From positions 59,161,554-59,225,553 of the forward strand of contig OX485803.1 of the NCBI GenBank assembly GCA_950295325.1: DNA of 64,000 bases, given 5' to 3'. The stretch comes from Polytrichum commune. Lineage: Eukaryota; Streptophyta; Polytrichopsida; Polytrichales; Polytrichaceae. The position numbers were made by a program, and so were the translations under genes. Below the pieces are notes generated by a model that saw only the letters and a program-made list of their open reading frames with translations, was not told where the DNA came from and searched no databases. Positions 44,446-57,447 of the stretch are shown here, piece after piece; position 1 is the stretch's first letter, and each line of letters opens with the position of its first letter.

Positions 44446-45930
44446 TGTGAGCCCAAAATGGTGCCCACATGTGGTGATTAACTCTTCGAAACCAATTTTA
44501 GTTTGACTTTGATGTGTTATGATTATTCACAAAACATAAAAAGAGTGAAGTGTGGTTTGGATTTAAGTTTAGGCATTAGAATGTGTTGTGTAGTTATTTC
44601 AAGGTTTGATTTCAATAAGAGGATGCCTTGATTATGTGAGTAGGGGGTAAGGTGAGGCAAGGTGAGCTCCGCGGGTTAAATGCCCACTTTTGGATCCACC
44701 TTGGTAGTTTAGGAAGAAGGAAGCTTGGTGGAAGGGGATTAGTCCCTACTTTGAAGGTGAAGGTTAAGGGATTGTGATTGGAGGTGCTAATCCTCCCACC
44801 CTATCCTCTCCCTCTCTCCCTCTCTCCCTCTCTCCCTCTTTGCTACTTAAGGTGTTCTTTCTCTCATTTGCGACTCTCTCCATCAAGCGCTCTCAAGGGA
44901 GCAAGCTCTAAAGAGCTTGAGCCATGTGTGTGTTACATTAGTTTTTAGTGAAGTTAATTAGTTAAGCTCTCTCTCTTAAGGCCTCCCAAGTGAGGGAGTT
45001 CTAGAGCTTAAATTTGCACGTAGTGATTAGGTGGTAGTTGGTTAGAATAGTGTGTTAAATTAGCTCATGACTTAGAAGCACAAGAAAGAAAAGAAAAGAA
45101 GAATTTAGAAGACCTTGATTAGCGGATGGGAGGGGTTGTATTAAGGTTAGCAAAGACTATAAGGTTAAGGAGTTGATTGCTAGAAGGGACCTCGGTTGGG
45201 CTTCAGCTAAGCAGCTGACTGCTGGAAGGTTAAGAGCGACTGCTGGACGGTTAAGAGCGACTGCTGGAAGGTTAAGCAGCTGACTGCTGGGAGGCCTCGG
45301 CTTGGGCTTCAGCTAAGCAGCTGACTGCTGTAAGGTTAAGCAGTTGAATGCTGGAAGGTTAAGGAGCGACTGCTGGAGGGGCCTCGGCTGGGTTTAAGTT
45401 ATTTAGTTAGCTCTAATAAGTTAGGCTACTAGGGGGGGTTGTAGTTAGGATAATCCCTTGGGGGATTGCTAGGCCATACGAGATCCTTGCATGCCATCTT
45501 GGTTTTTAGGTAGAGTTGGATTTATTAGGAAAGTAGAAGTGTGTGGGACTTTTAAATGTGTTGATGGTTACCCATTGAGGCAAGTGTTTTTAAACACTCG
45601 TACTTTTAGGTTGGAATATATTACGTGCACAATTAATGGAGACTGTGGAGGATCCTAGCAAGGACAAGATAAAGGAAGTAAAAATCAAGAAGTCTAGAGG
45701 GATCTCTTTAAGGGCATGTGTGGCCAAGGCCGCGGGTTGGACCCTTGAGAAATCGAATGCCGCTACGAGCAAGGATGCTCACAATAATAAAGCAAGTGAG
45801 TTAAGATGAAGTTAGGGCCTTGGACATGAGGGCCATATAGTAATTCACGTATTGGTATTAGGAACTGAATGTGATTCTCAAAGCCATCACCCGGACTAGG
45901 ACGCTTAAGGGGGGTGGATTTGGCCTCACA
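44446..45930 (+). mobile_element. Solo LTR, family L, copy 2 (1,485 bp), inside LINE ORF1
   Basis: Begins TGTGAGCCCAAAATGG and ends TTTGGCCTCACA. Flanked by a perfect 5-bp duplication CCTGG (44,441-44,445 and 45,931-45,935). Same family as 14,119-15,149 but inverted and 454 bp longer, mostly from a CT-rich tract (44,800-44,845) and the expanded CAGCTGACTGCTGG minisatellite (45,190-45,400). Removing it with one CCTGG keeps the LINE ORF1 frame. Confidence 0.9.
45190..45400. repeat. Minisatellite in solo LTR copy 2
   Basis: AAGCAGCTGACTGCTGGAAG and GAGCGACTGCTGGA units repeat about eight times with variation, the inverse of the array at 14,457-14,640. Confidence 0.85.
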
Positions 45931-47248
45931 CCTGGAGAGAAACAACGGCGAATCAGAGGAAAGCCGCGAAGGAAGAGCGACTAAACCTAACGCCAGTGCT
46001 CCCAAAGTGTCAGCGTCAAGCTAGCCACATCAACCAGAAGATCATCAAGGTTACAAAATCCGAACATACCATTCTTTTCCATATATGCATGTCTCCAAGT
46101 GTAACCCATTTGCCTCAGCTTATGGAAGCTCAGAGGTGGGTATTAACACTTCTTATAATGAAAAATATGTGATATGCTCCTCTACTATCAGCCACAGGCT
46201 GAGGCAATATTGTGGATGCGTATTAGTAGATAGGAATCACACCAAATGTATGACCTTGAAAATGTTATATCAGACTAATATGAGCTACTTAAACCAATCC
46301 CAGCTGCAAGATAATGTCCTAGGCATATATGTCGGTACTCACAATGAGTTGATAGACTACCTAGAAACTATATACACCTTAGTTACTAAATACTACACCC
46401 ACAGTATGTTAAAAGTGATTGCCGAAGAAAAATTAGAGTGTAGTATATGGTATGGAATGCTAGTCAAATATTGGATGTATGCTTACAATAGTTTCAGATT
46501 GTGTATAAAGCACTTAAAACACTCCTTCTCTGATTCTAAGCTCCAATATGGCCCACAACTTAATTTGTGGAATGGACTTAAAACTGAGATGGCAAGGAGC
46601 AAATACCTACACAAACACACTTACTCATTTTTATATTGTATCTGCAACAGAATGTCTACCTCCTCAAACGTCACTACCGCCACTAGAAAGTTGTTTGAAC
46701 ATATTAATGAGAGTATGGATTTGTCAAATGGTCAAAAAAGGCATGTTAGTGTATCGGTTGTGTCCAGTCAAAAGAAGGCAAAGGGCAAAGGAAATACATT
46801 CCAACGCCCCCCCCCCTTTTGGCTTGGATATCACGCACTAAATGCAATTGCTTGTAACAATGATGAGCCATTAGAACCCAACACATTCAGTGAGTCAACT
46901 CGTCAAATTAGGGATGGCACATAATGAGGCGTTAGAGCATTTGGAAGTTGTCCCCTCCTTTCCATACATCCCCCAAGAGGCATGGCCTTCAAAAAGGATA
47001 GATGGGAAAGAGGGTGGACACTTTAATCTTACCCAAGTCCCCTTCGACGTTGAAATGGACGAGGGTGGATTTGCCCTTAACTACCAAATAGCTATCACCT
47101 TCGGGTTATGTGAACGAAACCTAACTAGGGATGAAATATACACTAAAACAATTGAGCGACTCAAGAAAATGGATATTGAGATAAGTGATGTCCTTGGAGA
47201 ACCGGTTGCCATCCTATGCTTTCCTGGTTCTAAAAGGTGGAGTGGAAC

Positions 47249-48855
47249 CACGGGGGGATCACACCCTCTTACATTTTGTAACCACGTGCGATAATGGGGT
47301 ATTTAATGGGGGGGTATTTATGCACCTCTCGGTATTTTTACCCTCCCTATTTGTAGATATAAAGTTGCTTTGACATATTTTTAAGCACCCTATGTTTATT
47401 TGTAAATTTTTGGAGAGACTAATTTTTAGCATCATTTCTTTTATATAAATTGTACAGGTACCAAATAATGAACAGAATACTATAGCATTGCAAAATCGAC
47501 TATGTGAGCAACAAACGTTCCATACCATTCATCTTGTTATTTAATCGGTTTCAATTAATTATACCAATGCTAAAGCATTCAAAGTACCATTCAAAACACA
47601 ATCAATAACACTTGGAGTTTAGTTAAAAGATTACCAATGAACATGGAGATGACAAAATGTACAAGCTAACATAGACAAGTTGTAAACACGGATAGAACAA
47701 AACAAGAAATATGATCAATTGTCATAAGACATGAAAATTTTGCATAATTATCTACTCCAAAACAAAAGATTGCATTCTATTGAAAAAACTAAATACACAA
47801 ATTGAAAAAAATTACTTTAATTGTGTTTACAAACACATTCAACCTTGTATCAAATATTTACAATGTGAAGGGTTAGGATATAACTATGTACCATCCAATA
47901 CATATCAAGGTACATATCAATATCCTCTCTTATGTCATGATAAGACAAAATTTTTGGAGAGGTTTAATACCAATGATGACAAAGAACTAAAAATCACTAT
48001 ATTCGTTGATTGAAGACTTTTTTAAGATTTGGAGACTAATCAAGGACTTCAAATCCGATATTGTGTTTAGTGCATGTGTTGATTATGATATAGATACTTG
48101 CTATATTTAAAAATATATATTCCTCATGCATGAATATGTAGAAAGTTGATTACCAGTGTTCCCTACGCTCACAATTTTGCATCCTAAACTATGAGTAAAG
48201 TTTATTTTGAGACATTCCAAAGTCTCCAATTAACGAATATAGTGATAAAACTAATTGTTGGCATAAGGCGGACATACCTCACGAGAGCGGAGCAAGCCGA
48301 ATCTTTGGCGCTTGTGAAACACCCTGTGTGAATGTTGTGAATGCTATGGAGCAAAGAAGAAAGCTCCAAAAAATGTGTCTTACCTACGGCCTTTGTGCCA
48401 CACTTCACCAATGCAAGACCTCCTACCCAAACGCTTCACCGCCTTCACACCACTATGCTTGTTCAAACCCTAAGCAAATCCAAGGGCCGTTGAGAAGTCA
48501 CAACATTCTTTCCCCCAAAAAAATCCACAACGTTTCCCTCCAAACTAACGCGTTTCATTCAAATTTGGACAAAATTACACAATTCTTCATCCAAGTAGTC
48601 TAATCCATAATTATTCTATTGATTCTACTACACACATTTGGGGGGATCCAATATCTATAATCCTATTTTTTTTTCTACTGATTATAAAAATGGAGGAATT
48701 ATTCACCGCCTTATTTTACATATAAACATGTAGGGGATATATTTCCAAAGCTATGGTAGATCTAATGAATGTATAAATTTTACCCTCAACGAATTAAATT
48801 GACCCTATTTTTTATCTCATGTGGTTTCTAAAATTCCGATAGTCACCTCCCCGTG
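47249..48855. mobile_element. hAT-like non-autonomous element (1,607 bp) inside LINE ORF1
   Basis: Begins CACGGGGGGATCACAC and ends AGTCACCTCCCCGTG, an inverted repeat. It is flanked by a perfect 8-bp duplication AGTGGAAC (47,241-47,248 and 48,856-48,863), the length typical of hAT elements. The termini match the small element at 63,421-63,828. The interior is AT-rich; frames at 47,780-48,013 and 48,328-48,603 show no hAT dimerisation or other domain. Confidence 0.85.
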
Positions 48856-49899
48856 AGTGGAACAATCAAACTCCACCTCAAAAACCCAATGAAAGATGCC
48901 AATGAGCTTCTACAAGGTACCCGATCATTCATCCTGAAATTGGATGATATTACTTTTTGTAGAGGAAAGGTGTTTAAGTCATTTGATTCTATAGCCATAG
49001 CAAGTTTACTCTCAGTGAAAATCACAAGCCCTACACTAAAAGGAAAAAAATGGTTTCAACTGCATGAGGAAATTGTGAAAGATGGCTTCAAACGAGGATA
49101 TGGGTTTGAAGTCACCAATGTTCAAAAAAATGATGATGCCGAATTTGAATGGATAAAAACACCCTCACCAGAACAAACAAAGAAAATCAAGACATACAAA
49201 ATCTCATTTTGGAATGAAATCACGGAAGTCAACTTTGCTAGTATTGAAAAACTCTCCGAGGATGATAAGGTAAGGAAGAATGCGGTAGTTTTGATTGCAA
49301 AGAATCTCAACAAAACCAAAACAACATCAGCCTTAGAGGAGGGTATAAAGAAATTTTTTGGAAAAGAAAATGTAATAGACATTTGTTTTCGATTAGAAAA
49401 GGGTAAGCCCATTGGGTCATGCAATGTGCAATGTCTAAATACAGTTGTCTACAAAAAATATGTGAAACAAAATATCCAAATCTTGGGCAAATATGTGGAA
49501 TTCTCACCCCATCCCAAGAGCTTAGATGGCATAGACGCACCATCCGCAATAGAACTCGCTAGACTAGGCTTTTCGGATGTCAACACTACACTGCCAAATA
49601 CCATACAAGCATTGGAGAACGCTTCATCAAAAGGCTACACCAAAGCAGATTTGAGCAAGATGGTTGAAGAAGCAGTCAACAAAGGGGCAAACGAAATCCG
49701 GAAAGAGATGAGTGTGCTTAAAGGGGAGATAATAGAAGAAGCAAAAATATACGCAGACAAAGTCCAAGCAGAGTCAAACCGAAACTCAAGGGTCCAAATA
49801 GCCCTCATCCAAAAACAAATGCATCTCACCTTAGAGACCCTCCAAGCAGATCATCCTTATACCCTTGAGATTGAAGGAAATATGGACTTGTCAAACTAG

Positions 49900-50393
49900 C
49901 TTTGACAAACGTAGTGTTGGGACCAACTAATATTAAAGTATATATATATACTACAAAACTCTACGAAAGTAAAAACAAAATACCCTATAAAGTATTATCA
50001 AATACTCTAAATAAAATATTATATAATATAAAACTCTACAAGAGTAAAAAACCTATAAAATATTATTAAATACTCTAAATAAAATATTATATATCAAAAC
50101 AAACAAAAAACAAAATATAAACACCAAAACAACCATACAACCAAATACACTCCTATACCATAAGCAATCACATATAACTTACTTTACAAAAACAAAGAAA
50201 ATAAGACATATAAAACAACATAGAAAATTTCTAACAAATCTCAAATACCACAACCACAACACATACCAAACGGTCTCGGCCTACCGGCCTCGACACACAA
50301 AAAAACCCTACAAACAAAACCCATCACCATAACTATAACAAAATTACACAAAATGAAATCTACAAAACCCTACAATATCACCTAAACCAAAAT
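49900..50393 (+). other. ORF1-ORF2 spacer of the LINE
   Basis: Very AT-rich. A stretch of about 70 bp (AAAACTCTACGAAAGTAAAA to TCTAAATAAAATATTATATA) is tandemly duplicated between about 49,955 and 50,095. No gene. Confidence 0.7.
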
Positions 50394-53300
50394 ATGGAAA
50401 AAATACCTAATAAAATATGGAGGAGATACCTAAACCCCCAACAAAAAACAAAAAATAACACAAAATTACATCCCCAAGTACCTCTTGCTAGCACATTGTG
50501 GCGACATTGAAACCAATCCCGGCCCAATGCCAAATCTACTACAAAACCACCCAACCGCCCATAAAAGACAACACACAACCTACTTCATACCTAGCACAAT
50601 AAAACTACAACCAGAATACCAACACCTAGCCACTAACTTCAAACCACTATTCCAAAATACACATCCCTTACACATACAAATCACATTCGCACTCCCACAT
50701 TTACACAACTATATACAACAAAATACTAGCCACCCGCCCCCTAGACTAATTTACGCCCTAATTGTGACAATTAGCCCCTCCACCCAAGATTGTAAGATAC
50801 ACCTACAACAACAACCAACGCCCAACTTGACTGCACAAATATTAGAAAAAATGACAAATCTACCTAACCCGCCGGAGAGACACGTCAAGACCCCACACCC
50901 ATACACACAACTTCAGTATACGCATCAAGATAAAATATTCCTCCCAAACACAATACACCATAAACTATATAACCATATACACAAATACTCCGTACCACCT
51001 AACATCCACGACCTACAAGACGCATTCCCATACCTACCCCAACAATTACTTACAAAAGCATTAAGATGCACAGAACCCATCATAGAATACACACACCCTA
51101 CCGCTCCGATAATACACAACCAAACACTGCCACCTAGGCCCACAAGCCAAGAAACATACATCATAACGTGGAATGCCGCGTCACTCAACACGGCAATGCC
51201 ATGCCTCCACGAACTAATAGCACACTCCCAATACCCTCCAAAACCCATAACCATACAAGAAACCAAACTCAGCCACTAAATCCACTAAATACATACAAAA
51301 CATCATCCCCCAATACAAACTCTTCTTCAACAATACGCATAACATTACACATACTATACATCAAAGAATGACTCATAGAAACCACAGAGGAGGCCTACTC
51401 ACCCTCATCCACAATAAACATGCATTCCCTGGTAGCCTGTCTAAAATACCCACCCCCGGAAACATCTCATCCTTTCTCCAAATAATCTGCATTGCTAACC
51501 AACCCCTACAACTTTGGCAATTTATAAATATATATATGCCATCCCATGACAAAGATATACCCCTCATCCCCTCCATACAAATCACCATAACCGACCAAAT
51601 TAATGCCCACCCTAATCACGCTTATGTAATATGTGGTGATTTTAACCGAGATATAGTACTCATAGGAAGACAAAACGATCAACAAACCACACCGCCACAA
51701 CTAGAAGATTATCAATGAAGGTCATTCATGGACAACCTAGAACTAACATACATTACAACAAACTCCACATTCTCAAGATAAGGAGGAAATAACTATACAC
51801 ATAATAGCCTAATATATGGCTTCTTCATAAAAACCCATAATAACAACCAATATAGATCAACCACAAACCAAGATATAAATCTCAACTCTGACCATCTACC
51901 CATATAATTGCATATTCCTCCTAATACATTGATTGCTAAAATACCATCACCCAAGCCGGAACCACCTCCAAGAATACTCAACCCCATACCTAAAAAAAAC
52001 CTAGAAAACTTTCATACACAGTTCTTCGAGACCAATTCAAACCTAATAAATGAACTTGCCCAAATGCTCGAAACCAATGTGAATTTAACAACAAAACTGT
52101 GGCAAATGGCATGTACATCATTAGAAACCCTCATCAATAACATATCTAATACAGTCTTAGAAACATGCAGTGCACCACCAATCCCAATCCTACCAAATAA
52201 CATTGCCAAACAAAGAGGCTATCTTCCAAAAAAACTCCAAAAACAATGGAAAAAACACCACGCCACCTACCATCTCACCCGGAAAATAATATACATTACA
52301 AAAAAAACCCGAACTGGAGAGATCACCCCATCATCCAACAAATTGATAAACACGCACATAGTATCCTACCAACACCCCCAATATACCCTCTTCCACACAA
52401 TACATGGATAGAGGACCTAGCCAATAAAGCAAAAATAGCCAAAAAAGAAGCTCGAAAAATCACAACATAATACTCGTTAAAACAAATTAAAAAAACCATA
52501 TCTAAATACCAGCAATTATACGACAAAAGCCCCAAAAAAATAAACAAAAAAATCTTCAAATGAAATGAATCACCCCCACTAGACTGCATCATAGATAGAT
52601 ATAACAACATTCTTACAAACCCATAAGATATCGCCAAAGAAATTCACGCTCAACAATCTATCATTAACAAACCCACAGTCCCACATGTTACTACCAACCT
52701 GATCACTCACAATACTGCACATGTGGAGTCAGGCAATACCCATGGTATAATCTAGACGGATACACTATCGGAAAAAAAAAAAGTGAATCAAATGTCCCAT
52801 TATACATATACCTAGACTAAGAAACATACGACATATGTTTTCGAAACCTAGCAAATGGGAAAATTCCAGGGCCAGACAAAATCCCTAATGCCATATTAAA
52901 ATCTATGCCCCCACGCTTCCACACATTCCTATTTCTTTTCTTTACACATTGCTATAAACAAAAACGCATCCCGAAATCCTGGAAAACAAGCCTTACCATA
53001 CTTCTGTATAAGAAAGACAACCCATACTGCTTCAACAACCACAAACCAATAGCTCTTGCCAACACAATATACAAATTCTTTACCAGCACACTCACAAGCA
53101 TCCTCGTCACATATGGATAAAGACATCAAATCCTACATGACAACCAAGAAGGATTTAGAGCCGAAAGATGTACATCAAGACAACTACAAACCCTTATATC
53201 AACACTTGAAGATGCAAGATTCACAAACCAAGATATCTACATACTATACATAGACTTCAAAAATGCCTTCGGCTCAATTGATCACGTACGTCATACTACT

Positions 53301-56300
53301 GGCCATCATGAAAGACCTTGGTTACCCACAAGACGTCGTAGCACTGATAGGAAATATCTACTTACAATCTACCACCACATACATTGGATAATACTTTGGT
53401 AAAACACAACCAATCCCCATACAACGAGGAACCATACAAGGCGATACATTAAGCCCATATTTATTTATTGTCTTTCTAGAACCCTCTTACGGTGGTTACA
53501 AAGGGGAAACAATGGTTACACCTTCAAAACCTCTACCACTAAGTTAAATTCCGCAACATATGCCGATGACTTAGCCGCCCTAGCTAACAAAGTAACATCC
53601 TTACAATCACAACTAAACAAACTAGACAAGTTTTGTGAATGAACAGGAATGGACCTAGGTATATCCAAATGCGCGATCACCGGATGTCCCAACAAGTCAA
53701 AACTAAACCCACAAGCCTTCAAAATACACTTACAATAAGCAAATATAAATTTCAAGCACCAATCAATACCTGTACTTAGCCAACACGAACCATATGTATA
53801 CATTGGAATTAACCTAGTTCCTTCATTACAGTGGAAAACACAAATGCACATCACCACAGCTAAATTAACCAAACAAAGTAAGTTTTTAATAACATGCCCA
53901 GCTACTATGAAACAAAAAATAAAAATGGTCGATACAGTCATAAGAGCCGGTATTGCCTACAACTTTTATGCCGTCCCGTACTCCCTCCCAACCATTAAAA
54001 AACTAGAGAAAAAAATCATCGCCCTACACAAAATCATGTGCGGCCTACCAAAATGTATGTCAAACGCTGTCACACAACTACCCACGACATGTTCGGGACA
54101 GAAGCCTTTTCATTAAAAAACGCATACATAGCATGTATAGAAGAACAACTCATAAATGCCCTAAACGATAAAGAAAGACTTGGTAGAATATACAAATGAT
54201 TAATACAACACATACTTGCCAAACACGGAGGAGTCCAAAACCTAACACGTCTCTCACCCCATGACTGTACGAGATCACCAATTACAAGATCCCTATTCTT
54301 ATTGAAAAAAACAAGTGGAACCCACCTTAAAAGTACACTAGGAAATTTCCTCCTCACCCCTACCTCACTAGAAATACAAAGAATGCTACAAGCAAGAAAC
54401 ACCCCAACACTTACCCCTGAACTAACATTAAAATACCTCCACAAACTAATACTACATAACATATATGAAATAAAACATATCACATGCCCCAATAGAACAC
54501 ACCTAATGAATAATGATGAATTTAAAAGTCACTACAATAAGCCCACTAAAATAGAGAAAACTGCACTAGAATATACCAAAAAATTATCCTGTAAACCAAC
54601 ATGCCTTATCCAATGCACACGACAATGTCCAACACATACGACACCAAACACTCTGAAAGACGAATATAAAATACTAAATCATAACATACCCCTAAACCCC
54701 CAAATACATGATACTTATGTACCACCCTCAATAATGGTAGAATACCCAAAACCACCCCCTTACATACTCAAAGACCCAACACACTTTCCGATATATAAAA
54801 TAAAAAATGACCGCCCATGCGCATACACAGACAAATACAAAATCAAGAAAAAATACACATTGTACCTATGCCAATGGACACTCCCAAATGATATAACCTA
54901 TGATAAATGGCTGCCCCAAAAAGAGTTTTTCCTTGGAACAACCAAAACGCCATACACCACAACACTTTACTACTAACACAATACTATACCCGAAAATAAC
55001 ACCAACATTTTACTAACATCCTAAACATAAACTTCAACCACGAACAAATGAGAGACACCATATATATCCCCCCACCACAAACCATGCCCTTATGCCACAT
55101 ACACATTAACGACTGTAACCTAGAGGATGAAATTGCATGCACACAGTATACTATCCAAACCCAATTTGACACTGCACACATCTATGACAACACTGGACGC
55201 CACTTAATTACCATCCCGAAAACAAGACTAAAATGCCTATGGGACCAATACCACTCAGTGTTGAACAAACCACACAACCTAGAGCCCCCCACTCAATCAT
55301 TCGAAACAAAAAGTAGCATGATTATACCAAAAATATAAATACAAAACCCCCAAAAATGACCCCCTTAAATTCTCTCAATACACACTCCCAAATGCCATCC
55401 TTGAAAACTTCATAAGCACATTCCAGATAATACACTCATATTTCTCGTCACCAGTAACATGCTCCACCACACTCAGACAATTCCACTCCCCCTTCCCTAG
55501 AGATGTAATATTTGGATCAGTTGGACAAGTATTCCAGCATAAATGGCATGGAAATGGATATGCACATCCACACACGGAAACTGAGACTCAACAAGCCCTC
55601 CATTGGGCCCGCCTCGCAGTTGAAAACAATTCCAACTCTGTCACAATACTAGTAATGCTAAACGAAAATTGGTATCACAACCCTAACCCCCACAATGGAC
55701 CCTTCCCAGATTCACATATCATAACTCACTTCAAAGCCGATACCATCACATACGAAGAACCAACAATTCCCCCAGAACTACGAACAGAACTACGAACAAA
55801 AAACCACGCTATACAAATTATATGCATACACCACAAAAACACACCCATAGGAACAGAGACCTTTGCCCAACAAATGAAAGATATTGCCAACACACTACAA
55901 ATCCCTGAAATGGTTTGCCAAATTGCTCCACCAACGCCACCAGACACACCAGTGAACCGCAATAAGAAATGGGACAAACTCACATATCCACCCCCACCCA
56001 TCCCGCCAACCACCCAAATACCAACCAACCTATGGAACATCAACCCAGTACAATGCCTACCACTTAAATACCCGCCTCAATTCTGCTATTACACGGACGG
56101 GTCATTCAAACCACCAAAACAGATAAACAATGGACAATGGAGACATGAAAAAACTGGATATGGCATTTACAACCCTTTCAAAAACCTAAAAATTGTAGAA
56201 AGGCCACCAGGACTACAATTACCCTCCAAGCAGAAATGATGGCCATACACCACACTCTACAACTCCTCACTACAACATACCGAAATGAGCCAGCACACAT

Positions 56301-57447
56301 ATTCACAGATTGTCTAAACATATTATATCTCCTAAACACACAAATCAAACACCCCACTAGTCATAACAGTCACCCGAACAAAATAATACTAGAAAGCATG
56401 CTTAAAATGTTAACATCCCGAACACAAATAACCACACTACACAAAATCAAGGCACACACAAACATAGGGGGGAATGACCAAGCAGATACACTAGCCAAAC
56501 AAGGATGTGAACTAGACCATAGAGATGCTACAGTCCCATATGAACACGCACACCCCACACAATACTACCTACAAAAAGACCGGTGGCACTCCATGCAAGA
56601 AACACCTGACAAGGGCCCCATTAGGCACCTCAGCAAACATATCCTCAAACATGACAATGAACATAACTTAGCCACAATAGCAAATCAAACGCACCAATTA
56701 CACAAATGGCTGGAAAATGACGACATAGACAAAACATTATCAAATGACTTTTGGATGAATCCTAACGTCACAGATAAACAAAAAACATGCTTAATCAAAT
56801 TTCGAACGGGTCAATATATGGGTCATGCCCGAAAACAACTCTTTTTTGGAAGAGAAGCCTTCCCATCGAGAACATGCCCCATATGCAATTCGACAGATGC
56901 CGATACATAGCTACATGTACTACTTAAATGCAAGCAACAACATATCCATGCACTAATAACAAAAAGGCACAATAAAGCGGTATGGGAGATACACAAACTC
57001 ATTGTTTCAAACCGTACATCAAGGCACTACACATTAATGAATGCAGGAATACATAATGACCAATCACAAGAAAATACAGTTCCACCATGGCTACTTCCAT
57101 GTACATGTGATTCCCAAAGATGTCACTGCAACGCTAGGCTCAAACCCGACATATTATACATCATAGGCCACCCATATAACCACCCACCTCCAGAAACCCC
57201 TACACCCGTACTCACCATACAGTTCATAGAATTCACATACTGCAATGATAGATTCGCCACTGAAACCTTAGACAGAAAAATTATGAAATACCAACCGCTC
57301 ATAAACAACATCATCACAAAAGGTTGGAAGGTAGCCCCACTCATGGTATTGGCTGCGGGAGCAAGAGGCACAACATATATCCCATCAATGAAAAACCTGG
57401 AATCAACATTCACACTCCCTATCACGAAAATAAAAAAATACGTTTAA
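50394..57447 (+). pseudogene. LINE ORF2: 2A - APE endonuclease - reverse transcriptase - RNase H - CCHC - KPD...E nuclease-like domain
   Basis: Target-primed reverse transcription polyprotein, now broken by many stops and frameshifts. ATG 50,394 starts MEKIPNKIWRRYLN; a shift in an A-rich stretch then leads into the 2A motif at 50,479-50,526. APE: TWNAASLN and IQETKL (about 51,160-51,270), GGLLTLI, CGDFNRD (51,631-51,651), NSDHLPI (about 51,885). RT: KIPGPDKIPNAILKS (52,860), KPIALANTIYK (53,042), IDFKNAFGSIDH (53,252), YADDLAAL (53,559). RNase H: YYTDGSF (56,089), AEMMAI in a shifted frame (56,229), FTDCLNILYLLN (56,302), KAHT...NDQAD (56,448-56,490). CCHC: CPIC at 56,875 to HVLLKC at about 56,930. 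C-terminus: LKPDI (57,139), IQFIEFTY (57,217). Several stops replace Trp, for example 51,715, 53,640 and 56,908. Confidence 0.88.
50479..50526 (+). other. 2A-like ribosome-skipping peptide motif
   Basis: The frame reads YLLLAHCGDIETNPGP. The last residues fit the 2A consensus D-(V/I)-E-x-N-P-G-P, and the Leu-rich stretch just before it is typical of active 2A peptides. In such motifs the ribosome skips the Gly-Pro bond and continues. Its place near the start of ORF2, upstream of the endonuclease, matches the 2A position reported in other APE-type LINEs. Activity is not shown by sequence alone. Confidence 0.85.

Larger units (their letters stand above)
43674..49899 (+). pseudogene. LINE ORF1 (about 1,040 codons once the two insertions are discounted)
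   Basis: Presumed RNA-binding chaperone of the LINE particle. Pieces: 43,674-44,445 (low-complexity, Ala/Thr/Pro/Glu-rich), 45,936-46,924 (same phase across the solo LTR, with TAG at 46,022), an overlap and +1 shift to 46,890-47,248, then 48,864-49,899 across the hAT-like element. The 8-bp AGTGGAAC duplication reads SGT in the same frame on both sides. The central part (VAILCFPGSKRW, then SGTIKLHLKNP and ILKLDD) and a second unit (VVLIAKNLNKTKT ... VIDICFRL ... GSCNVQCLN ... GKYVEFSP, about 49,285-49,510) have the strand-helix order of RRM folds. The C-terminus (about 49,640-49,840) is a heptad-rich, charged coiled coil. No zinc knuckle was seen. The 280-codon block at 46,085 is of unknown type. 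Confidence 0.65.

Noticed and set aside
50925-51266. Minus-strand frames opposite LINE ORF2
   Set aside because: They are mirror frames of the AC-rich ORF2 coding strand with no domain.
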